Assembly: GCF_051175385.1 (NCBI RefSeq)
Contig: NZ_CP195106.1
Coordinates: 5,022,001 to 5,086,000 of the forward strand
From: Tundrisphaera lichenicola
GTDB lineage: Bacteria > Planctomycetota > Planctomycetia > Isosphaerales > Isosphaeraceae
Direction: 5' to 3'
DNA length: 64,000 bases
Below, piece by piece: positions 48,895-57,912 of the stretch (positions within the stretch are counted from its first letter, which is position 1; every line of letters starts with the position of its first letter). Below the pieces are notes generated by a model. The model was not told the DNA's origin. It ran no database searches and saw only the letters and a program-made list of their open reading frames with translations. A program made the translations under genes and the position numbers.

Positions 48895-51312
48895 TCAACT
48901 CGTTTCGGCCTCAGGAAGGTCCGAGCTCGTGGGATTCAGTCGAATCCGTAATTGGTCCAGCGCGGCTTCGAGCCGCTCCCAGGTCACCGGTTTCTCCAGG
49001 TAACCATCGACCCCTGCCTCGCCGATCCTCTGCTGATTGAGGATCGTCACGTCGCCGGTCAAGGCCAGGATCGGCAGACTCTGGAACTCGGGATCATTCC
49101 GGAGTGCCAGAGTGGTCTCGACGCCGTCAAGTCCCGGCATGTTCACGTCCATCAGGACTACCATCGGACGTTCCTGTCGGACCAGTTCCAGAACCTCGCG
49201 GCCATCCCCTGCCTCGAGGACGCGATAACCCATTCGGCGGAGGACCTTGGCCAATGTCCGGCGACTATCGACGTGGTCCTCGGCGATCAGGATTGCACCA
49301 TCGAAGCTGCGAGATGGCTCACCCTGCGGGGCCTCGGCTCGGGCCGACTCGGTCGTCAAGACCGTGTTCGGGAGCGAAAGAATGAATGTGCTGCCCCGAC
49401 CGGATTCGCTCTCCAGCAAGATTTCGCCTTGAAGAAGGTTGGCAAGACGCCGACAAATCGCAAGCCCCAAGCCCGTCCCTTCTCCGAGGACACGCTGTGG
49501 ATGTTCGAGGACCGCGAATTCATCGAAGATCTTGAGATGGTCGACTTCGGCGATTCCAACGCCCGTATCCTGGACTCCAATCACGATCCGCCCGCTCGGC
49601 CGCTCGGCGAAGAGCCGGATCTCTCCGCGATCGGTATAACGCAAGGCGTTGGAGAGGAGATTGGATAGGATTTGCTTGAGTTTGGCCCGATCGGTCTCCA
49701 GTCGAGCGTCTTCGAGATCCCCCAACTCGAGTCGAACCGCGAGGCCCTTAGCCTGAGCCTGTGGTAGGATGCTGGAGAGGCATTCGGAGAGCGTGGCTTT
49801 GAGCGCAAAACGCGATGCCTCCGCACGAGTCGCACCCGCGTCGATCCGGGTCAGGTCCAGCAAGTCACTCAGTAAGTCGAGGACGTTGCGGACCGCATTG
49901 CGGATGGTCCGGAGGCACTCCTGAACTTCCGGATCGTCCTGGTCCTTAACCTGGGACTCGAGCAGCTTGGCTGAGAGGACGACCGCGTTGAGAGGCGTAC
50001 GAGCATCGTGCGAAAGCGCCGACATGAGCCGACTCTTGTGGATCGATTGCTGCTCCAGTTTGCATTCGAGCTCGACCCGGTCGGTGATGTCCAGGCAAGA
50101 TCCTAGAAAGCCGAGGAATGTACCTCGCGTGTCGTGATAGGGGGCTCCTCGGTCGGTGACCGAACAGAATCGACCCTCCCGATTTTGGAGCCGGTAGACG
50201 CTCTCGTACCCTTCGCGTCGCTCGAACGCGAGCCGAAAGGTCTCGAGGACCCGGGTTAGATCCTCGGGATGAACTCCCTCTTGCCAACCTTCCTGGGCTT
50301 CTTCCGAGAGAGATCGACCTCGAAAAGCGAGCCATGTTTCATTGAAGAAATCCCGAGATCCGGATTGATCGGCACGCCAGATCATGACCGGCGACTTCTC
50401 GACGATGGCACGGATTCGAGCATCGGAGATCGCCAGGTCCTCTTCGAGCCGCTTTCGGTCGGAAATATCTTGAGCAACGGCGACGGCACCGACAATCGTG
50501 CCATCAGCTCCCGCCATCGGAGCGGCGTAGATGCTGGCAACTCGATCACCCGTGTGATCAGGCCAGATCACGTCCTCCTGGATGATTGTTTCTCCCCGGA
50601 GGGCGCGATAAATCGGGAACTCTTCCGGTTGATATTCCCGACCATCGAAATGGAAAAGATGATAATAATTCGCCAGGTTTGAGGAGTTGATCCATCCACC
50701 CGTCTCGCTCTCTTCGAAACCTTGGAGCCGGACGGCCTCGCGATTGAGGCTCAAGACCGAACCATCCACCTCGGCGACCCAGACTCCGATCGGGAGATTG
50801 TTCAAGAGCGTCTCGAGTTTGATACGTTCCGACTCCGCAGCCGTTTTGCGAGTCTCGAATTCATCCAGGATCGACTGGCTGCGGCTCTTCGAATCTGCTT
50901 CAAATTTTTGGACCGATTCGGCAGTGGCTTCGTCGATCACTTCGTCGATCGCCCTGCTCGTTGCCTCGATCCAGTCGATGTCGTAATTCTCGGAGCGGGC
51001 CAAGGCGAAGGTAGCCCGCATCAAGGTAGACCGGAGGTGTCCGAGCTCGGTGACGACCTCGCCGATTTCGTATCCTTGATTCCAGCGATGCTGTCCATGC
51101 TTTTGAGCTGTTGGGGTGGTCTCCGCCGTCCTACCTCGAAGCCGCTCGGATAGCCTGTCCAATAATTCCGGGATGTGATCTACAAACTCTTTAGTCGACA
51201 ACTTCTCCGAACCGGGAACGTCCCCGTTCCGATCGACGGTATTCCTCCAGATTTTGAGGATCGCGTCGATCCGCTGATCGAGATGATCCGCCAGTATGGC
51301 GGTCTCATTCAT
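48895..51312 (-). CDS. Hybrid sensor histidine kinase with PAS domains and receiver
   Basis: The 805-residue cytoplasmic protein begins with an RsbRD-like helical domain (WRNTVDRNGDVPGSEKL, HRWNQGYEIGEVVTELGHLR, residues 1-150), a coiled coil, then two PAS domains (LPIGVWVAEVDGSVLSLNRE and SPVMIWRADQSGSRDFFNET), a HisKA domain with the phospho-accepting His in SHDARTPLNAVVL, an ATPase domain (NLLSNALRYTDRGEI, GVQDTGVGIAEVDHL, GEGTGLGLAICRRLANLLQG), and a C-terminal receiver (LIAEDHVDSRRTLAKVL, VLMDVNMPGLDG with the acceptor Asp). There are no membrane helices, so it senses an internal signal. It is followed directly by the epimerase gene. Confidence 0.93.
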   Translation of the reverse strand: MNETAILADHLDQRIDAILKIWRNTVDRNGDVPGSEKLSTKEFVDHIPELLDRLSERLRGRTAETTPTAQKHGQHRWNQGYEIGEVVTELGHLRSTLMRATFALARSENYDIDWIEATSRAIDEVIDEATAESVQKFEADSKSRSQSILDEFETRKTAAESERIKLETLLNNLPIGVWVAEVDGSVLSLNREAVRLQGFEESETGGWINSSNLANYYHLFHFDGREYQPEEFPIYRALRGETIIQEDVIWPDHTGDRVASIYAAPMAGADGTIVGAVAVAQDISDRKRLEEDLAISDARIRAIVEKSPVMIWRADQSGSRDFFNETWLAFRGRSLSEEAQEGWQEGVHPEDLTRVLETFRLAFERREGYESVYRLQNREGRFCSVTDRGAPYHDTRGTFLGFLGSCLDITDRVELECKLEQQSIHKSRLMSALSHDARTPLNAVVLSAKLLESQVKDQDDPEVQECLRTIRNAVRNVLDLLSDLLDLTRIDAGATRAEASRFALKATLSECLSSILPQAQAKGLAVRLELGDLEDARLETDRAKLKQILSNLLSNALRYTDRGEIRLFAERPSGRIVIGVQDTGVGIAEVDHLKIFDEFAVLEHPQRVLGEGTGLGLAICRRLANLLQGEILLESESGRGSTFILSLPNTVLTTESARAEAPQGEPSRSFDGAILIAEDHVDSRRTLAKVLRRMGYRVLEAGDGREVLELVRQERPMVVLMDVNMPGLDGVETTLALRNDPEFQSLPILALTGDVTILNQQRIGEAGVDGYLEKPVTWERLEAALDQLRIRLNPTSSDLPEAETS

Positions 51313-51550
51313 AATTGATTTCCATTCAATCCAGCGTCTTTGCTGCCTTAAACCGGCCCAATTGTTGAATCTTCGGATACCGATTCTCGCCGAGGATTTC
51401 TAGTATCTTACTCCCGTTAGGGTGATGTCAAGATCGCGTCCTGACATCCTCCGCTCGGCGCAAAGACTTGAAACTTTGAAGAATTTCTTGCGAGGGTCGA
51501 TTGATCTTCGAGTCGATCGGCGCTCACGGCTCCTCGATCTTCGACGTTGA

Positions 51551-52771
51551 TCAACTGCCCGCCCGATGAAAGATGCTAGGCTCGATTTTCGGGAGGCCGA
51601 AGAGTCGATCATGAAGCATCTGTTCGAGCCATTCGAGGTCACCGATCAGGGTGGCGGCGGAGAATTGATCGGTCGAGCTGGTGGGTTGGGGGGGGAAATT
51701 CTGGAGCATCGTAAATCGATCGGGCAAGGGAGGATGGGGCGAGTCTCGGTCAACTTCTCGCACGACGAGCAATCGAAGCCTCATTGCCTCCAGGAGCGAT
51801 TCCGGAAGCTTCAGCCAGAAAAGTCGGAAAGTCGCGTATAGGTTATGCTCGTTGCCCACCTCGGAGAGATGTTGACTTAGAATTTCTCGGAAGATCGGCT
51901 GAACGAGTGCCACTTTCATCAAGGCAGTGGCGGCAACCGGCCCCCCGGCGATGCCGGCTGAGGCTCGGTCCGCACGGGCTTCCTGCCCTCGGGCGATCGG
52001 ACCGACCAAACGGAGTGCTGCAGATTGACAAATTTCGGACCAGAAGCGCAGAGGTCCCCAGACCCGACCATCCGGGTCGTCGAGTGCTCGACCGAGACCT
52101 TCGATGAGCCTGATCGAACCGACCGAGCGAGCGGGATCACCCTTGGCCATATGGGCCAATTCATGGGCCAGGACCGCTCTCAACTCTTCTATGGAGAGTA
52201 CGTCAAGGAGAGGTAAACCCAGCAGGAGCGCCGTGGATCGACGCCAGGCTACTACTCCGCAACAGGGCAGGAACGCCAACCGGATCTCCTCGGGAGGTCG
52301 GACACCCAGCCTCCTGGCTATGTCGACGACTTCGTCGAAGATCCCGGGTGCATCGATCCGACGAAGTCGTGGCCCGAAATCGTTGTCCGGATTTTTTGAT
52401 TCCGAGGCGATCCAGATCCCTCCAACCATCTTCACCAGGTCATCCAGCCCATCAAGTTCGTCGTCGAGCCATCGCCGGATGGCCGGGATGATCCAACCCA
52501 TCGATAACATGACGATGGACACCGCGACGACGCCTGCGTGATAGACCCAGGGGAGGACCCGCAGGGTCGCACCTCGAACGGCCAGAGTCAATCCACCAAC
52601 CGGGGGTGGTTCGGGAGATCTCGATGGGGGCGCTTTCTTCCGGGCCGTGAAGGACCGGCCACATCCGGGACATCTCAGCCGCAGGTCGGACCCGGTGTCG
52701 GAACTCAGGAGATCAAGCGGCGATTTACAACCAGAGCAGACCAGTCCGAGGGGGGGCCGATCGCGACGCAT
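51551..52771 (-). CDS. M48-family membrane metallopeptidase with N-terminal zinc ribbon
   Basis: The 406-residue protein starts with a four-cysteine zinc ribbon (Cys12, 15, 34, 37 in VCSGCKSPLD and RCPGCGRS), a Pro-rich linker, one or two membrane helices (LPWVYHAGVVAVSIVMLSMG) and an M48 peptidase domain with HELAH at 203-207 and the third ligand Glu264 in GQEARADRAS. The site should face the cytoplasm or membrane, as in HtpX and Ste24 relatives. It is divergent from a BlaI-type repressor gene 188 bp away, and an operator-like dyad lies between them. In bla/mec loci the partner protease belongs to M56; here an M48 enzyme takes that position. Confidence 0.87.
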   Translation of the reverse strand: MRRDRPPLGLVCSGCKSPLDLLSSDTGSDLRLRCPGCGRSFTARKKAPPSRSPEPPPVGGLTLAVRGATLRVLPWVYHAGVVAVSIVMLSMGWIIPAIRRWLDDELDGLDDLVKMVGGIWIASESKNPDNDFGPRLRRIDAPGIFDEVVDIARRLGVRPPEEIRLAFLPCCGVVAWRRSTALLLGLPLLDVLSIEELRAVLAHELAHMAKGDPARSVGSIRLIEGLGRALDDPDGRVWGPLRFWSEICQSAALRLVGPIARGQEARADRASAGIAGGPVAATALMKVALVQPIFREILSQHLSEVGNEHNLYATFRLFWLKLPESLLEAMRLRLLVVREVDRDSPHPPLPDRFTMLQNFPPQPTSSTDQFSAATLIGDLEWLEQMLHDRLFGLPKIEPSIFHRAGS

Positions 52772-52817
52772 CGACCCGTCTCCAACGTCGTCGCCCGAAG
52801 GCCGATCTTGTTTTTAT

Positions 52818-52860
52818 GACAATTGTCCGATGATCCCTTGACGATCGGACGACACTTGTC
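52818..52860. promoter_or_regulatory. BlaI-type operator dyad
   Basis: Two boxes, GACAATTGTC (52818-52827) and GACACTTGTC (52851-52860), fit the ACA-NN-TGT core recognised by BlaI/MecI/CopY repressors. Their centres are 33 bp apart, about three helical turns, and each is flanked inward by GTCCGAT / ATCGGAC, giving a larger dyad. The second box lies between the -35 and -10 elements of the plus-strand promoter, so binding would block blaI; the first is closer to the M48 gene. Confidence 0.65.
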
Positions 52861-52867
52861 TTAGGAT
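52838..52867 (+). promoter_or_regulatory. Probable promoter of the BlaI-type gene
   Basis: TTGACG (52838-52843) and TAGGAT (52862-52867) are 18 bp apart, upstream of the BlaI-type gene start at 52960. The spacer contains operator box 2, as expected for an autorepressed gene. Confidence 0.5.
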
Positions 52868-52959
52868 ACGAGGACCGGAGACCTTGGTCAACCCGGCCCA
52901 CCCCCGGCGACGGACGCGTCGCCAATCCGTCGGTGCCTTCATCAGCGAGACGATCGATC

Positions 52960-53415
52960 ATGGCCAAGCCGCCTCTTTCCATACCGGATTCGGAATTAGA
53001 CGTTCTCAAGGTCCTCTGGGACCGTGGCCAGGCCTCCGTCCGTGACGTCCTGGAGACGCTCAAGGCGGCCGGGCATACCGGTGAAAAGGGCCAACCCTGG
53101 TCCTATGCAACGGTCGCTACGCTATTAGATCGCCTCGAGACCAAGAAGGTGATCGAGAGCGATCGGAGCGACCAGGCATTTGTCTATCGGCCGGTCGTCT
53201 CGGTCGGGGATGTCCAGCAAAAGAGAGTCGAGAGCTTGGTCGACAAGCTTTATCAGGGCGAGCCTGGATTGCTGGTTCTCCATCTTCTTAAATCACATCC
53301 ACTCGACGCTCAACATGCCGGGGAAGTCCGTGCCCTGCTCGATCAGATGAAGACAGGTTCGGCCTCTCCTCCCACGCAAAAAGATTCGGGTAAGTCCGGC
53401 GGGACTGCTTCGTAG
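52960..53415 (+). CDS. BlaI/MecI/CopY family transcriptional repressor
   Basis: The 151-residue protein has the winged-helix domain of the Penicillinase_R family: ISDSELEVLK-like IPDSELDVLKVLWDRGQASV, SYATVATLLDRLETKKVIES and a VYRPVVS wing, followed by a helical dimerisation part and a disordered Ser/Lys-rich tail. BlaI and MecI are cut by a partner protease when beta-lactam is present; CopY is released by copper. No BlaR1 or copper ATPase is adjacent, but an M48 membrane peptidase is divergently placed. The frame is open nine codons further upstream; ATG 52960 gives the normal family N-terminus. Confidence 0.92.
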   Translation: MAKPPLSIPDSELDVLKVLWDRGQASVRDVLETLKAAGHTGEKGQPWSYATVATLLDRLETKKVIESDRSDQAFVYRPVVSVGDVQQKRVESLVDKLYQGEPGLLVLHLLKSHPLDAQHAGEVRALLDQMKTGSASPPTQKDSGKSGGTAS

Positions 53416-53541
53416 TCAAACTCCGTCGGGTCGTATCGTTGAGTTGGGAAATTCGAACCGATCGCCCGGTAGCGGTCTGGGCGGGAACTTTTGCGCCTCG
53501 TGCCAATTTTGATCGAGTGATCAAGCCCCGGAGACCGTCAC

Positions 53542-54879
53542 ATGGCCAGCTTCCGCCGAATCCGACCGGCTCACCTGATCGCACTCGTCCTGATCGTCCC
53601 GCCGATCTACAAGATCGGAGAGCGGTTCTGGCCCGCTCCATCTCCGGTCAAGGTCGATGCTCGGGCAGTCGCAGCCGGGTCCGAGCTATTCCATCACCAG
53701 TGGAAGATCAACGATCCGTTGAGTTCGGGAGACGGCCTGGGACCGATATTCAATGCTCGATCGTGCGTGGAATGTCACTTCCAGGGAGGTCCAGGAGGAG
53801 GCGGGCCGGTCGAGAACAATGTGACAATTTATGGAGCCTCCCCATCCCTCCTCCCCAAGGATAAGTCGATCCCGCCCTTGGGCGTGATTCATTCCCATGC
53901 AACCCGTCCCGATTTCCAGGAGCGTCTCAACTTGGTTTTGCCCGGGTTGCCAGGAACGCCCTCGATCGAATTGGAGCGGCTCGTTGATCCGAACTTTCGA
54001 TGCACCATTCCCTCGGGCGTATTGATCACGCAGCGGAATACCCCCGCCCTTTTTGGTGATGGACTACTCGACGCGATTTCCGAGGACTTGCTCTACGCCG
54101 AGCAACGTCGAAATTCAAGTCTGGCGAGGATCGCAGGTCTGAGCCGAGCGAAGGACCCGAGCGTCCGTGGTCGAGTGGTCCGGATGGCGGATGGTCGGGT
54201 CGGTCGATTTGGCTGGAAGGCCGAATTCGCATCGCTCGACGACTTTGTCCGGGCCGCTTGTGCCAATGAGCTAGGACTATCGAATCCCTCGCGGAAGCAG
54301 GCGACTTCCCTGGCCAAGCCAGAATATCAGGCTCAAGGGATCGACCTATCAGAGGCACAATGTTCCTTGATGACCGACTACTTGCGAGACCTCCCGGCTC
54401 CCGTTCAAGTGCTCCCCTCCTCCGCGGGAGCGATCAAGCAAGTCCAGGAAGGATCGGCGACCTTTTCGGCCATCGGCTGTGCCGATTGCCATACTCCAGA
54501 TCTCGGGACGATGAAAGGGTTCTACTCGAATCTGTTGATTCATGAGATGGGCTCCGACCTTGCATCGAGTAATGGATACAATGGCGACCCGCCTTCGACT
54601 CCTGGCTTCGACGATGAGGAGGGGGTTCCGCCCAGCGACACGGAATGGCGAACCCCTCCGCTCTGGGGCGTGGCCGATTCAGCTCCTTATCTTCATGACG
54701 GTCGAGCGAAGACCCTAGACGAAGCGATCGTGCTCCACGGAGGCGAGGCCCTGAACGTGGTGGAACGTTACAAAAAGCTGCCCTCGAGCGAGCAACGATC
54801 ACTGATCGCATTTCTTGAGACCTTCCGGGCTCCGTCGGCGATCTCTAACGTGCCAGCCCTGGCGACTTCGGCTCATTGA
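53542..54879 (+). CDS. Exported di-haem oxidoreductase (DUF1111/peroxidase-like)
   Basis: The 445-residue protein has an N-terminal membrane anchor or uncleaved signal (RPAHLIALVLIVPPIYKIGE) and two CxxCH haem c sites, in GPIFNARSCVECHFQGGPGG and IGCADCHTPDLG. The wording GDGLGPIFNARSCVECH is typical of the DUF1111/di-haem oxidoreductase family related to bacterial cytochrome c peroxidases; WRTPPLWGVADSAPYLHDGR is its C-terminal signature. It would act in the periplasm. Its physiological partner is unknown. It starts 126 bp after the repressor gene on the same strand and could be part of that regulon, although no operator is seen directly before it. Confidence 0.9.
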   Translation: MASFRRIRPAHLIALVLIVPPIYKIGERFWPAPSPVKVDARAVAAGSELFHHQWKINDPLSSGDGLGPIFNARSCVECHFQGGPGGGGPVENNVTIYGASPSLLPKDKSIPPLGVIHSHATRPDFQERLNLVLPGLPGTPSIELERLVDPNFRCTIPSGVLITQRNTPALFGDGLLDAISEDLLYAEQRRNSSLARIAGLSRAKDPSVRGRVVRMADGRVGRFGWKAEFASLDDFVRAACANELGLSNPSRKQATSLAKPEYQAQGIDLSEAQCSLMTDYLRDLPAPVQVLPSSAGAIKQVQEGSATFSAIGCADCHTPDLGTMKGFYSNLLIHEMGSDLASSNGYNGDPPSTPGFDDEEGVPPSDTEWRTPPLWGVADSAPYLHDGRAKTLDEAIVLHGGEALNVVERYKKLPSSEQRSLIAFLETFRAPSAISNVPALATSAH

Positions 54880-54977
54880 TTCGTGAGTTGGAGAGGCAAG
54901 CCCTTCGAGCCCGAAACGTCGGAATCGAAGGGCCGTCACTTTCCGCCCACTCCTGGATTTCACGGGATCCCCATGAG

Positions 54978-56012
54978 ATGAGCGTCATCATCCTTCTCTG
55001 CTCTTGTGGAATGAGGATGAGAGCGCCGGGGGCCGTCCCGGGCCGATTGGGAAAGTGTCCTCGGTGTGGTTCATTCCTGAAGGTCCCCGAGCCCTCCTCG
55101 ACGATAGTGGTACCGAACTCGCCATCACCGGCTATGGATGTTCAAAGGCCACCAGCAACCTTCGTGAAAAGACGGACCGAAAAACGAAGGCTGGGAAGCG
55201 GAGGCTTCGGAGGGGACGGTCTTGTCACTCCTCCCACGAGTGCGGAGACCCGATATCTTGACAGCCTCCTCTATCCGCTCTGGAATGCCTCGGGAATCGG
55301 ACTCCTGATCTTCTTACCACCTGTCCTCTGGTTCTCGACCTCCTTTACCTTTGCAATCCTTACTTCGATGGATCGAGGCGGGCTGATATTGGTCGGACTG
55401 TTGTTTGCCATCCCGCAGTTGATCTTATTCCTCGCCGTGGCGGGGTATATCCTGCTGTTCTTGGGCCAGGTGCTGATCACGAGTGCATTGGGAGAGGTGA
55501 GCCAGCCGAGGTCGCCCGGTTGGGATCTCATCGAAATCGGGGTGGGGCTTGGTCGCTGGTTCTGGGCACTGATCATAGGAGGGCTGGTCGGGGGCCTGCC
55601 GGCTCTGACCTACTGGATCGGTTGCGGAGAAGTCGACCTGATGGATCGGATCGTCTTGATCGATCTCCTTGTGCCGGGTATGGCCTACGCCCAGATGGCG
55701 CTTCTGGCCTCCTTGATCCACGAGTCGCCACTGGCGGCGAATCCGGCGACCGTCTACCGTGCCATCCGCAGGCTGGGCTGGACCTACTTCAAACCATGCC
55801 TGGAGACCTCGGCTTATGTCGTTATCGTGACGGGGTTGTTCGCGGGGATGCTTCGAATCCGGGGAGATCTCGCTCAGTCGATCGCCTGTTATCTCTTCTG
55901 GGTGGTGAGCTTCTACGCCTCGATGGTACTCCTTCGACGTCTCGGGCTTTTTTGCTTTCGGAATGCGGTCGTCCTCGATTGGTATCCGGATCGGACGAGG
56001 CACGCCATCTGA
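54978..56012 (+). CDS. Multi-pass membrane protein with N-terminal zinc ribbon
   Basis: From ATG 54978 the 344-residue protein starts with a small zinc ribbon (LCSCGMRMRAPGAVPGRLGK then CPRCGSFLKVPE), a linker rich in Pro, Ser and basic residues, and six hydrophobic helices (for example SGIGLLIFLPPVLWFSTSFT, LIFLAVAGYILLF is read as LILFLAVAGYILLFLGQVLI). The ribbon resembles those placed before membrane parts in many planctomycete proteins. Function unknown. The downstream gene (56101) encodes a paralogue without the ribbon. The frame is open further upstream and overlaps the end of the di-haem gene; those residues look non-native. Confidence 0.72.
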   Translation: MSVIILLCSCGMRMRAPGAVPGRLGKCPRCGSFLKVPEPSSTIVVPNSPSPAMDVQRPPATFVKRRTEKRRLGSGGFGGDGLVTPPTSAETRYLDSLLYPLWNASGIGLLIFLPPVLWFSTSFTFAILTSMDRGGLILVGLLFAIPQLILFLAVAGYILLFLGQVLITSALGEVSQPRSPGWDLIEIGVGLGRWFWALIIGGLVGGLPALTYWIGCGEVDLMDRIVLIDLLVPGMAYAQMALLASLIHESPLAANPATVYRAIRRLGWTYFKPCLETSAYVVIVTGLFAGMLRIRGDLAQSIACYLFWVVSFYASMVLLRRLGLFCFRNAVVLDWYPDRTRHAI

Positions 56013-56100
56013 CTCTCGGGTGGTGCCTTTACGTACGGGGCAAGGTCCGTTACAACGGGATTATCGGATCTTTCAGATCGATCGATCGCCCAGGAATTCG

Positions 56101-56973
56101 ATGATGGCCCAAGGGATTCGAGCCGGTCAGACGGTGTCATCGATTCCTTTTGGTTTCGATCGCAACGGTCGCCCTCTTCGAATCTGGCGCCGCCGGCGAG
56201 ATGTGACGCTTCGATCATGCTTCGTGTATCCGCTTGTCGATGGACCGGGCGTAGCGCTACTCGTCTTCCTGCCGCCATTCCTGGCGATCATGGCTTTGCC
56301 GGTCCTTGATATGATGGTTCACTTCCGACCCGGCAATGCATTAAATCCGGTCGCCTTACTGATTCTCCCTTTCACGCTCCCCTTGGTCGTGAGTGTTTCG
56401 CTGACGATCGGTTACATCCTGATCTTTCTCGGTCGAGTGATCGCCTCTTCGGCGACTGGTGAGGATGATCACCCTCGGTTTCCCACCTGGAACCGAATGG
56501 AGATACTCGATGAGATGGGACGATGGATCTGGGCTGGGCTGATGGGGCTGGCCGTGGGAGGCCTTCCAGCTGTGGTTTACTGGGTAAATTGCGGTAAGAT
56601 CGACTGGATGGATTGGTTTCTATTCACTGATCTGGCGATCATCGGAGCCGCCTACGCACAACTTGGTCTGATGGCCGCACTCCTCCATGAGACCTTGCTC
56701 GCGGCCAATCCCATAACCATTTTCAGATCGATCACCCGATTGGGTTGGAATTATCTCGGACCATGCCTGGTGACTGGACTTTGTCTCGTCATTTGTCTGG
56801 CCGCCTGGACTTACGTACTCCAACATTCCGCGAGTGTCGGGTTGGGTATGCTGGGTCTCTGGGCCTGCTGGGTATTTACACTCTATGTGGCCCTGGTGAT
56901 CTGCCGGGTGCTTGGCACGACTTACTACAAGAATGCAGATGCGCTGGGATGGTTCCGCACGGCCCGTTTCTGA
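56101..56973 (+). CDS. Multi-pass membrane protein, paralogue of preceding gene
   Basis: The 290-residue protein has six or so hydrophobic helices and aligns along its length with the preceding protein: GRWIWAGLMGLAVGGLPAVV versus GRWFWALIIGGLVGGLPALT, AAYAQLGLMAALLHETLLAA versus MAYAQMALLASLIHESPLAA, and RLGWNYLGPCL versus RLGWTYFKPCL. It lacks the N-terminal zinc ribbon. Tandem duplication followed by loss or gain of the ribbon is likely. ATG 56101 has AGGA 6 bp upstream; the frame is open earlier and overlaps the first gene. Function unknown; a transport or membrane-organising role is possible. Confidence 0.72.
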   Translation: MMAQGIRAGQTVSSIPFGFDRNGRPLRIWRRRRDVTLRSCFVYPLVDGPGVALLVFLPPFLAIMALPVLDMMVHFRPGNALNPVALLILPFTLPLVVSVSLTIGYILIFLGRVIASSATGEDDHPRFPTWNRMEILDEMGRWIWAGLMGLAVGGLPAVVYWVNCGKIDWMDWFLFTDLAIIGAAYAQLGLMAALLHETLLAANPITIFRSITRLGWNYLGPCLVTGLCLVICLAAWTYVLQHSASVGLGMLGLWACWVFTLYVALVICRVLGTTYYKNADALGWFRTARF

Positions 56974-57147
56974 GGCATTCTGGGAATGGCGAGCAATCGA
57001 CACTGGCTCCGGCGGGTAGGCGAGGCGTCCGTGGTCCATTCCAGGCTTTCCACCATGTTCCCGTATCTGTTCTGACTGACGATTGGGTCTCCTTCGTGTT
57101 GTTGATGAGGAGGTGACGACTACAATTATCTGTCGAGTGGACGAAGG

Positions 57148-57912
57148 ATGTGGTGGAAGTTCGAAGAATCCAGTGGCTCGATGGTTTCTGATTCTGAAAG
57201 TTCGAGATCGGGAATTATGCTCGACAGTGAACGTCGCGAAACAGCAGCCGTGCTGGTGAGCGGCGGGATTGATAGTGCGGTGCTTTGCGTGCATTTGCTC
57301 CGGACCTTCGGACGGGTCGAGCCGGTCTACGTGCGATTTGGACTCCGCTGGGAGTCCGTCGAGTTGGCCATCCTCAGGAGGTTCCTCCATCAGGTTCGAC
57401 GCCCTGGCCTCGGACCCCTCAAGGTGATTGATGAGCCCGTGGCCGACGTCTACGGAACTCACTGGAGCCTTGAAGGCCCGATGGTTCCCGGGGCCGACTC
57501 GCCCGATGAGGCTGTGCATTTACCCGGTCGAAACCTGCTGCTCATCGCCAAGCCTGCGCTATGGTGCCGTCTCAGGGGCATCAGTACCCTGGCCCTGGGA
57601 ATTCTCGAATCAAATCCATTCGAGGATAGCCGTCACGATTATTTTGAGTCCCTGGAGAGGGTGCTTGATGAGAAAGTCGGGTCTCCGATCAAACTTATCC
57701 GACCCTTCGCGAAATTCTCGAAAATCGACGTGATTCGGCTTGGCAATGATCTTCCACTAAGAGAAACCTGGTCGTGCTTGAGCCCGGTCGAAAGGTCACA
57801 ATGCGGTGGCTGCAATAAATGCGCCGAGCGGCGTCGCGCCTTTCGAGACGCTGGAATGGAAGACCCGACCATTTATGCCCAACCTCAAACCAGCCACCAT
57901 CGAGAATTTTAA
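57148..57912 (+). CDS. queC: 7-cyano-7-deazaguanine synthase (QueC)
   Basis: QueC converts carboxy-deazaguanine to preQ0 in queuosine synthesis, using ATP and ammonia. The PP-loop AAVLVSGGIDSAVLCVHLL, the segment HLPGRNLLLIAKPALWCRLR, LALGILESNPFEDSRHDYFE and the zinc site CLSPVERSQCGGCNKCAERR (four Cys) are all present. The first ~25 residues from ATG 57148 are not conserved; ATG 57217, just before the PP-loop, fits the family length (about 230) better, so the start is uncertain. Some positions differ from classical QueC, so it may be a divergent or paralogous member. The TAA stop is followed immediately by the queD ATG. Confidence 0.85.
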   Translation: MWWKFEESSGSMVSDSESSRSGIMLDSERRETAAVLVSGGIDSAVLCVHLLRTFGRVEPVYVRFGLRWESVELAILRRFLHQVRRPGLGPLKVIDEPVADVYGTHWSLEGPMVPGADSPDEAVHLPGRNLLLIAKPALWCRLRGISTLALGILESNPFEDSRHDYFESLERVLDEKVGSPIKLIRPFAKFSKIDVIRLGNDLPLRETWSCLSPVERSQCGGCNKCAERRRAFRDAGMEDPTIYAQPQTSHHREF

